NCBI RefSeq assembly: GCF_000002995.4
Contig: NW_025062479.1
Location: forward strand, 18,844,721-18,908,720
DNA from: Brugia malayi
Taxonomy: Eukaryota > Nematoda > Chromadorea > Rhabditida > Onchocercidae
DNA length: 64,000 nt
Direction of reading: 5' to 3'
Shown here: positions 54,164 to 64,000 of the stretch, in pieces
Position numbering within the stretch: position 1 is the first letter of the stretch
How the letters are laid out: each line of letters begins with the position of its first letter
Notes under the pieces: model-generated
What the model was told of the DNA's origin: nothing
Database searches by the model: none
What the model saw: only the letters and a program-made list of their open reading frames with translations
Position numbers and translations under genes: made by a program

Positions 54164-57100
54164 TTAAAATTGCAAATTATTGAATAATCTTAAGAAGGCC
54201 TTTATTTTGTATTCGCTGATAACTTTATTATAGTCATTCGTAAAGTCGAATAACAGATCATAGAAAAAGTTGAACAGATCGTCGAATGAGGGACGACTTT
54301 TTGGTGCCATCCAACAACAGTTTATTAACGTCTAGAAAATTTGTAACGTTCTCAGAGTATGTTTTTCCTTGTAAAGTAATGGTGATAAATATTAAAAAAG
54401 AGTAAAAAGTGCTATCATCTATTGATATTGCGAAGGAGAAAGCAAAATTATGAGGAATTGTTCATTTTTCATATATAATGGAAACGAGAAGTCCAAAAAA
54501 TTTTACCGAAATAAAATTCGGTATTCTTTGCTGGGCACTTTTTTGTATCGTCATTCGTTTACCATATCCCAAAAATTTTATTAACCTTAAAGTTATAGTA
54601 AAAATATAGGTGGTGATTTCTAGTTTAACTATTCCAAATTCGCAATAGATCACTAACAGGAAGAGAACAAAATCTTGAACATTTGGAAAATAATTTATTT
54701 CTTTCATAAGTTAGAAAAGCTATCAATCTAGGAGTAGGAGCCAGCCAAGATAGAAAATAGAACTATAGAAAAGATTACAAACTGGAGGAACATTGGTTTT
54801 TACAAACGCAAAGTGATATTCATCAAAAAGTAAATAAAGTCAGCCTGAGAAGTACCCTTGCGGATTTTCGATTGGAATTTTTTCTAGTGAATATGGCAAT
54901 TTTCCGGGATTTAAAATTTCAAATATTACACAGCCGAATGACCAAATATCAGTCTTGATACCAAATTGACGGTATTCAAGAGCTTCATAATCCATCCATC
55001 TCCAGTGCAAAGAGCTAAGGTCTGAATTTTCTGGCTGAAATTGGCAACTCCTATCAAACTGGCATATCTAAGTTGGTTTTCGTTTGCTGTATCTGTTCGA
55101 TAGTGAGTCAATACAGTGGAGTTTCCAGAATAGAGTGGTATTCTATGGCAAAGATCGGTATCTCAATTTTTTTACTTATTCGGGATATTTATGTCTTTTA
55201 TCAAGCTTTGTACCAGTTGAAAAAGGTACCAGTTTACTTAAAATGGAGAGGGTTAGCATGTAATCGGTAATTTTGATAGCCATTGAATACTGATGCTGTA
55301 CATAAACGAGAATGTTCGCTGCTCGAAGATCTCGATGACATAAGCCGTTATTTTCAAGATATCGCATTCCAGCCGCTATCTGTAAAGTCATTTTGAACTG
55401 TACATAAATCTGAAGGAGTGACGGAAAGTTGCTGCGTCATGCTCTAATTTAAGAATTCTGGTTTTTTTTTTCATTTTCTTTTTTTTTTCATTTTCTTTTT
55501 TTTTTTTTTTTTTAAGAATTCTGGTCTAATCTTGTTGGATGAAACAGTATTTCTCAAATGAGGCATGGATAGTGGAAGATCAGTATACATAAAAATAAAA
55601 TCCGAGAATCATGTTTGTTGTAGCAAATGTATTGTTATAGCAAATATTTTCAAAATTTTTTGGCAAATTGGACCGATGCTCGATTGATACACTACATTAT
55701 TTTGCAGAAAGGAGCTGATACTTTAGATGTGATTATCTTGGTAAGCTTATAAGAACGATACTTGGTACATGATTTCAAAGTTAGCACGATTTGTCAGTGG
55801 TGGTAATCCGTCTTTTTTACGCATCACAAGTGCGACATCTAGCGAATTCCCGCTCACAAATTCATATGCCACCCATGGACCATACATCTGAGATTATAAC
55901 AGACAGTATGATTTCTACAATAGACAATACATACCTCAAATATGTAGCCTTCAACATAGCAAATAACCCTACGTATCAATGTTTAATTCATTTCAACAGC
56001 ATACAAAGTCACCTTATCATTAGTGCTGAAACCGGCAATTTTGCAGATATAATCTTCACCTTGAATACGGTATGGAATATTTCTGCAAACAGTGATAAGG
56101 GTTCAATAACAGCTCTTTTACTTTTAGCGAAATTGGAAGAGAAGAATGACGGTTACCATTTAATAGATGAATTTTAAGTTGTGCGGTCTTTTAAGTGCAT
56201 GTTAAAAACTACATGTAACTTCAATAGACTGGGACCGTTTTGTACATTAGCGGCATTGTCAGAGACAATAAGTCAGAAACAACAGTTAATTACTTTGCAG
56301 CACTCGAAAGTTCAGTAGAATATTGTCGACGTCCTACATGCAGTAAATCAAGACATTTTTCAAAAAGTTCTTCTTGATAGTAAGACTTCTTGAGTCGTTT
56401 GAATGCAACTTCGTTGTAACGACCTTCTGATGATAGTATAGCTAAAACAATAACTATTGGTCTATATGAAGGTATAAATTATTTGAAGCTAATTATAGTT
56501 TATGCTGGTATATCCAGATCCAAAAAGTTGAAAGCAAGTTAAATTGGAGTTAAATTTTGAAGTTAAATTAACCGCGATAAGTCTTTCCAGCAAATGTCTT
56601 GCGTTTTGTTGCAATTTCAGATATTATATTGATTTTGTAATGTATCACCTGAAGAATTATTTAAACTTTGAAGTATAAATGTGTTTAATTCAGCAGGTCA
56701 TTTTTTTTTTGGTTTTATTTGGATCACACAAAAAAAAAGTAGACAGATGATATATCAGGATCAAGAATAATTTGATATTTCATGTGACCCCATTCATTAG
56801 AATATTTGAAAGTTAAGTTCTCATTTTCTTTTTTCATTGCTTCTTCACTGTCATTATTCACTAGAAAAAATTTTTGCTATTTTGCGTACCGCCATCAACT
56901 ACTGCACTGATTCAATTATTTGTTCAATGATAATGCACCTTCTTGTCTGATACCATAATTAGACCATTTGTGTGTTTGGATTCTTGGCAAAACGTTGGTG
57001 ATACTGGTATTTCCATCGGTTCTGGTCCAAGGATTGGATTGGCATGGTATTCTGCTGGATATCCTAGTGCTAATGATGCATTCATATTTCTCATTGATTT

Positions 57101-58716
57101 TTGTTCAGCAATATTTCGCTTTGATTTTCTGCTTCCACCAGTTTGAAATGAAGTTTCAACAGAATTATCTTTTAATATCACGAACTATACTGAATCTCTA
57201 TTAGAAAAGAAAATGAAAAGCTTAACTGGAAAAATACAAAAAATAAAAATGTCTGAATATAATGACAACCTTTGTAGTAATTGAGAAGTTGATAAATCGT
57301 ATGAAACGATTCCTTATTGGAATCAAACAGATAGAAATAACCTGTCCTATAAAAGCATTGTAGGCGAGCTAATACTTTAAACTCCGAAGCTTTAAGTCTT
57401 ACTCAAGACAGTTTTTGATAATTCAATCAATAATTTATGGATAGGCATTGTGTACTTTGTAATATGAGCTGTGAAATTACGATATTTGATATTTTGTGTT
57501 GATTTTAGCGACACAGTACATCAAACGCAAGTGTGAAGAATGAGGAAAGCTTACGTTGTCCTTTTGATTCGAATATAAGCAATAGATGTGAGTGGTTGAC
57601 TGGTGTGAGAAATAGTATCGGTTCTAAAAGCTTGCACTGGATAGACCGGTGAAAATGTACGGCTAACGTTATGCTTTTGATTTTCTTCCCATTCATGGCA
57701 AAGTTCTCCCATTTCTTAAAATACCACTGAGAATTCAAGACCAAATATCGTTTACTTTAATATTGATCTTTATATCTTTATTCTCCAGTTTATTAACAAC
57801 TTGACAAGGTTTTTTAAATACTTTCAAATTTCAATATCTATTTACTCAACTTAACTCGATTATGTTAAAAAAGAACTATTTTCACAGTCAGTTCATTTCA
57901 TAAATTTTTTACTTCGTTATTTACATGCTTACCGGTAAGACATTTTACAACTAATACATAATTAGGCCATCCTGCAACATGGGATATGATTTCCGATGGT
58001 TGACATACCAAATAACTACCAAATGATGATTGAAGATCATTTCGAAGCCAAATCCCTACCTCCACTGGATTAATACATCCAACAAACCACCTGGCAATTT
58101 CAAAAATTGTGAGTCACTTCGTACCTGATCTATTCTTTGAATTCACCGAGAAACACGAGCAGCAGATTAAAATAAATCTACCTGCATTCCAGAATTTCTC
58201 GTGGAATATCGTAAGTAGACAAAATTGCTCGACTCACTGCTGTTTTCGGCAGTCCGGTAGAACTGTTTTAAAAAATGAACAAAAATAACAAACACACTAA
58301 GTTTTTTGGATGTTAATGCTATCATCTGTGAAAACTTATACCCTAAACTTTTAAATATTGGATAATTTCAGATGGGATTCACCTTAAAAATTGTAAATAG
58401 TCCATGGAAATGAATCCCTTGTTTTTACATGTTTTCCTGTGATGCAGTCGTTCAACTGTTACCACGTTTTGGATTTCTCTTGTTGCACCCTTTACTTCAT
58501 AAGTCATTCTAAAAAACAAATTCATAATACATAAAAAAGCTCTTTCTGTCTACCCTTTTGTTTCACTGTATTCTTTAAGTTCGTTCTGTTCGATGAATTT
58601 TTTCTCCCATAATCTGTGATTAAAGTTAACCGGTTATGATATTCTCGTGCAATAACTATTTCTCCTTGATCAAGAGAAAGGAAATCCTGATGAAGTGATC
58701 GATGTTGCCACTGCAC
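54164..58716 (-). CDS. divergent SH3-SH2-tyrosine kinase (Src-like), 5' end incomplete
   Basis: Exons on the minus strand: SH3 at 58716 to about 58560 and 58508-58383 (LSLDQGEIVIA, KGFISMDYLQFL); 58262-58182; SH2 at 58090-57933 (WFVGCINPVEVGIWL, GSYLVCQPSE, NYVLVVKC); linker 57714-57555 and about 57128-56939; kinase 56648-56573, 56441-56294 (EVAFKRLKK, the beta-3 Lys), 56082-56013, 55887-55762 (GPWVAYEFVSGNSLDVAL), 55379-55230 (AAGMRYLENNGLCHRDLRAAN), 55034-54856 (GIKTDIWSFGCVIFEIL), 54585-54507 (GYGKRM), 54331-54164 (CCWMAPKSRPSFDDL). Kinase-domain phases all agree. HRDLRAAN is the Src/Abl-type catalytic loop, so a cytoplasmic tyrosine kinase. Odd points: no glycine-rich loop (ATKRKTFAG instead), DYM for DFG, MDYEAL for APE, and a long SH2-kinase linker. 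The catalytic Asp, beta-3 Lys and the Asp of DYM survive, so activity is uncertain. The joins SH3 exon 1/2 and linker 1/2 are tentative, and a start codon was not found. Confidence 0.72.
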
Positions 58717-60326
58717 CTGTGACTGATAAATCTTTTTTAAACAATAAATTGAATCGACAAAATTCTGAATTTTCTTATAAACTTTGCTTTTATATGTTCA
58801 TTCTTTGAAAACAGTAGGTTTCGATTTACTGAGGTTGGTTTAGATTCTAGCCATTTAAGTTTTAAAACCTTCATTTCAAGGTTTAAAAATTTGAACTCCT
58901 GTCAATATTCAGAATCTTATTATTAAAACATACAAGAGATTAATTGATGAGTAAGTGGAGTTTTCTCTTATAAAACAATTATGATTATATAAACCAAAGA
59001 TTAGATTATCACACGATATACGATCCAGTTCTGATTAATCCTGGTAGTTATGTAAGCAAATGATTAGTATCACTAAATGAATATATACGCTTAATTATGA
59101 CAAACAATATATAGATCATCTTGCTGAAACATCCTTGAACATTTACCACCCATTGTTTTTGAAGTACTGAAGAGAATTATGAAAGGAATGACATTTATAG
59201 GTTCTTGCTTCCTGAATTATTTCTATGCAAATCTGAGTAACGGATAAAATGAAAAAACTAATTCAAAGATAGTCATGACTTTAAGAAATTTTAGAATTTT
59301 CGAAAAAAATGTATATTGATAAGTTAGGAATTGATTACAATTGATTACACGGCAACAATTCTTATCAGTAGGATAATATTTGTAGTAAATTTGATAGTCT
59401 CTAAACGGTGAACAAAGCAACTTCTCTTTCAACTTATGTAATTAACGAATGTATTGTAATCTGTCACTTGCCCTTTCATATTAACCAGTTATAATTAACT
59501 CATGGGATTCAATGATTAGCTTGACCCATGACTTCCTCTAAATCCATTCCGTTAGTTTGCATAATTATTCAAATATTTTCTTAATGTTATAATCCCAGTA
59601 ATATTTGGCATTGAAACAAAGTCATATTGTTTAAATTTTTCTTGTATTTCCTATCCAATGTCAATTTAATTAGTGCCATATAAAAGGATGTGCTAATTAT
59701 TTGATTATTAAATAATGTTATAAAATTCATTCATTCAGCTAAGGAATTTGCAAACAAACACAAAATGCTTCAAAAGTGTCAATTTTTATGGGCAAATGGC
59801 AGGCAATCCGGCATTGTTTATATACAAGACTATCACAATGTTTTCATTGAACGCATTTTTCATTCTCAAATTCTTGTTCTCATACTTTTTGATTTTTTTA
59901 AAATAAATTATTGATTTATCTGATTTACATCGATTCTTTGATCAAAAATTAGATAATATTCAACATGTGAATAGCTGAGCAATTAGAATGCAACCAGTTA
60001 ATGAAGTATTTGGGTTCCATTTTTTGGCTGAATTTTCCAAACTAACAAATATCACTAAGTCAGTGCAGAAATGCTGACTTCATACTTTTTTGGATTGGTT
60101 CAAATTATTCATTTAATCTTTTTTCAACTGTTTTTAATTGGATGGCAAAAAGTATTTTAAAACACAATTTGAAAATTTTTAAAGTACTTTCTTGCAGTAG
60201 ATGCACGTAGATGAATACTTCGTAAAAATGACAAATTGAAACTGGGAAAGAAATTCCTTTTTTAAATGTTTTTCTATTTCAATGATGAATTTACTTCCTC
60301 GCACAGATTTTAGTCACTGCACTATA

Positions 60327-60357
60327 AATGATTTTATCATTGAATGATAAAATCATT
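60327..60357. repeat. 14-bp perfect hairpin, 3-nt loop
   Basis: AATGATTTTATCAT and ATGATAAAATCATT flank TGA. Perfect symmetry. Confidence 0.8.
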
Positions 60358-60807
60358 GATTACTTGTATTTGGAACTGTCTGCTTAGCATTTTTTAAGTT
60401 CGTGATGGCTGTACAAACAACTTTCATATCAGGCATGAAATTCGCAAAATTCGAAAGCTTAGCAGATCTCTTGAATTTACCTAAATTTTCCAAGTTATTG
60501 ATGTCATAAGTAGTGCAAAAAAAAAACATTGTGGGGTTGGCCAACAAAAAGTTCTCACACTAACTATCGAATTTAGAGTTAACGCAAATTCATCAATTAA
60601 CAGTCAAATATTTTCTAATCATCATTTCTTGCCATCTCTATTTACAATGCCTTTCGTGAATTTGACAAATTTTGGAAAATTCCTAAACATTTATCAATTT
60701 TCAATTATTCCAAAAAACTTGTCATCACAAATATCATTAATTAAGTGAAATATCGAAGACGAATAGATATGATCAAGAGTTGTTTGAGCGTAACTTAACA
60801 AAATAAT

Positions 60808-60845
60808 AATCGAATAAACATTTTCTTGAAAATGTTTATTCGATT
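60808..60845. repeat. 17-bp perfect hairpin, 4-nt loop
   Basis: AATCGAATAAACATTTT and AAAATGTTTATTCGATT flank CTTG. Perfect over 17 bp, 480 bp from the other hairpin. Confidence 0.85.
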
Positions 60846-63800
60846 TAACAAAAGTTTTATGGCTGAGCAAACCATGTCATTTATTAAAATATCTAGAAAT
60901 GCATAAATAGATTGTTTCTACTTTTTGTTTATTCGGGAAGTAGCAAGGACACTGATAATCATTTTTTCTCAAATCTAATAGTCTCATTTTTAGAGTTTCC
61001 ATCAGTGGTAGAATACTTCGACTTATCAGTGATAATGAAATGATGATCTAATGCAGAAGTAAACTTGACATGAGAAAGACGTGGAAATTTTGATTCATTT
61101 GCTTTACTATTTTAATTTCAAATAATAGTTCTTTCGGAATAGAATTATAGGAAGTTCTTTTTTGGGTTAATTCTGCTGAAGTGTATTTCAAGACTGATTA
61201 GTGTTTTTTGAAAAGAGTTAAATTACACTGCAATTTTTTGGATAAAATGAGTTTTGAATCTTTTCTTATCAGATTCTTTCATAACGTCTAGTCCGCTGAT
61301 ATCCCACATACCTGCTTTGTTACATCTTTTTTTTTTGCTTCATTCTTGGAATTAGCTCAGATTTTATGCAGCTCATAAATTTCTTTGCTTCCGAACATAA
61401 ACAGCAAGTTTATCTTTGATCATAACTGGTTACAACCATGTTACTGAAGCAGTCGCTGCCGATCGATACGAGAAGATTAACATAGCTCACACGTTGACGT
61501 GATTACATTCAACTCTAAAGTTCATCGTACCATTTGCGGAGAAAATCCGGAAGATCAAAGATGGAAGTTTTAATGATTTCCACATTCTACTAGTTTAAGC
61601 CATAATGGATGATCTTGTTCATCCGATCCAGTGTTTTATTACAAATCAAAAATTTCATTCTTTTTCAGAAAAAATAATGGACCCAAGTTGATCGCTTTTT
61701 CTTTAAAATTTACGATTCTATAAAAGCTTCTCCATGAAATGCTAACCAGAAATTTCGGGAATGTTTATACCACAAGAGGTGTTTATCATAATACGAAATA
61801 TGGTGCCCTTCACCAATCCATAAGTAAATAACCCTCTCTTGTCTATCAAATTCCAAGCTCCTCAGAACCAACAGCTGACGACTTCTGGATATTACGAGGA
61901 TTTCTGAACAGAATTTACTGTTCCATTTTGAAGAACAGAAGTCTACGTATGTTCGTTTTCACATCTTTTTGCAGTTAATATTTCAACGATTTAATTAATA
62001 TTTCCATGAAATAAAACGAAAAAATAAACGATCAATTTCTAATTCGTTTCATTTTCTATACTTTTCATTAATTTAACGAAATTAATAGGAGCATTTCTAT
62101 TCAACTTACTACTGATAATGTTTGCTTATTGCAGTTCGTTTAATAGAATCAAATGCGGTAAGTCACACGTGTGACTGCAATTATGGCCATTAAAGTTAGA
62201 AAATAGAGCCAAATGCATGTATAAACCGAGATGAAAACAAACTCGGATTTATTCATTTCAGATTTCCCAATACTTAACTGTTGTTCAAAGTGGGGAAATT
62301 CCTTCTTCTTCTTCTTTTTGTTAATCAATAATCACTTCAAATACCTGTTCTGTACGTAATGCATGTGAGCGTTCTTTTGCATGTATGTGTGTACACATCG
62401 TTTATTGAAAAATGGTAACATATCATGAGCAATTAAATTAGTGTTTGTTAGATCGTTTAAATTTTTTTGGCTCTAAATTCCACTCTCTTTTCCTACCGTC
62501 CATTTCCATCTCTAACTGTTAGCTTTATTTCCTTCCTTGCTTCTTTAAAAGCTTAATTGTGACTATGCTATGCTGTATATCCATCACAATGAAAACCTCT
62601 AACTAATTAATCATATCTTGGACAGTATTGACAGATGAGAATGAATGCCCAATCCCAATTACGTTCTGTTCGCCTCGCATTTAAGCGCAAATTTATGTCA
62701 ACCTTTTCATTATCACCGAGGATGTTCTATCAGTCCCTAAACAAACTTCACACAAAAACTTTAAGGATGAAAATTACAGAAAATGATGAAAGAAAAACTT
62801 GGTTGGTATTCAGTTTTAGAGTAATTTGTTACCATTGATTTTAAATGAGGGAGTACGAGCTGAACGCATCTGAACTGACATTCTCGCAGTCTTACTAAGA
62901 GAGCAAAAAAATTAATTTAGAAAAGCGAACGCCTCAAAATTAAAACCATATGTTTACATGAAAGACCGTGAATGCTATTCGGTGTACCCTTTCTGCTCGT
63001 TAGTGTCCTGTGCAATCGACAGATGTACTCAAGTGTGACAACAGCACTCTTCCTATCATCTTGTTTACTAACATCTTTTGTGCTACAGAATCGGAATTTA
63101 CTACTGGTTACTGCTGGTACTGCCTTAGGCAATTGCGCTCAACTGAATTTTGGATTCAGATATTGTATAGTGGCGGTATATGGCTCAAAACGTTGGCAAT
63201 AGATGGATGCCATAAAAATAACTTTTAGGATATTTTTTCAAAAAACTTGAATATCTCTTATGTACACTAATCACTGAAAAAAAAATTTCAAATAAAAGAT
63301 CTTCAATATTCGTCATTTTAATCATCGGATAAACCTTATTTGATATCATTCCTTGTTCTATTGCTATAGCTATTATTATTCCAAATACATTATAAGAAAA
63401 CATCACTTTCAAAAGAATGAAAAGTAGTTGATAGTTGACTTACATACACGTAATAAGTATTTGACTTACACACATGCTCACATACATACAATTAAATACT
63501 GACACATTTGGACATACGCAAGCGTATGATCATACATACGTACATTTGCATATCAGGGAAAATCCAATCTTGCTTCGCTTTTAGGGACTAAGTGCATAAT
63601 CTTTTGAGAGAAGAATTAGTTTTTTTTTTTTTTTTTTGTAAATAGAAATTCATTTTCTCAATTTCACTTGGAAAAATAACGAAGTTAAATATCCAAAAAT
63701 ATGTCATTTTTTTATTTATTCAATTTGACCAAAATAGTGATGGGAAAATTATTTATTTGGATTTTTTACTAGATGTTATCAGGTAGATCACACACACAAA

Positions 63801-64000
63801 TGAAAACTGATTTGGACTAAAAAGTTTCATAGTTAATTGGTTATAACTTTCATAGCAAAGTTATTTTATGTTTCTATCCAAAACCAACCAATCAGCCCTA
63901 ATCATTATCATAATATATTTTTGTTATTAATAATTCTTGTGGAACTGAAAATACGGAGTGGATTTAAATACTCCATCGCTTTGATGACTGTCATTAATAA

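Larger units (their letters stand above)
58717..64000. other. no convincing gene; may hold the 5' end of the kinase gene
   Basis: AT-rich with short motif-free frames. The least random piece is 62972-63202, where the base composition is less AT-rich and plus-strand frames are open together, one of them hydrophobic (LLVSVLCNRQMY, LFLSSCLLTSFVL). It could be an exon of a membrane protein, but splice sites and homology are not evident. A frame at 62635-62838 starts right after TTGACAG but shows no motif. Confidence 0.4.

Overview
The window is nuclear DNA of a nematode. Evidence: AT-rich sequence with small introns ending in TTTCAG/TTTTAG; several coding starts sitting just downstream of an orphan acceptor, as in spliced-leader trans-splicing; and clear homologues of NLF-1/NALF, WDR70, CDK8 and (decayed) LIN-28. 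The style resembles a spirurid/filarial worm, but the species is inferred, not proven. Exon boundaries were placed by eye from reading frame, splice dinucleotides and phase.

Layout. 2.3-6.6 kb (-): nlf-1, encoding the chaperone of the NALCN/NCA sodium-leak channel, followed upstream by about 8 kb without a recognisable gene. 14.9-17.0 kb (-): a coiled-coil gene with a possible ALMS motif. It is divergent from 17.8-22.5 kb (+) wdr70 (16 exons), followed on the same strand by 23.2-27.8 kb (+) cdk-8 (13 exons, with a Gln/Met/Gly-rich Mediator-type tail). 30.8-32.5 kb (+): a small multi-pass membrane protein. 33.1-38.0 kb (-): small secreted-peptide genes. These include two paralogues with the same two-exon structure and a shared IRVKR processing site; the second has an in-frame stop right after that site.

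39.5-53.5 kb is the striking part: an inverted repeat with two arms of about 4.3 kb, apparently near-identical, around a 5.3-kb spacer. Each arm carries a decayed LIN-28-like gene, a decayed protein-kinase gene, another broken reading frame and the 3' end of a candidate gene. The spacer holds a 1.4-kb (ATT)n microsatellite and a candidate gene made of amplified phase-0 exons of about 35 codons, whose last exon runs into the right arm. 54.2-58.7 kb (-): a divergent SH3-SH2-tyrosine kinase with a lost glycine loop and DYM in place of DFG. 58.7-64 kb: no convincing gene, but two strong short hairpins.

The conserved genes are housekeeping or regulatory: WDR70, CDK8 in the Mediator kinase module, and NLF-1 in neuronal excitability. 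The 33-59 kb part looks like a fast-evolving accessory region with peptides, pseudogenes, a palindrome and a divergent kinase.
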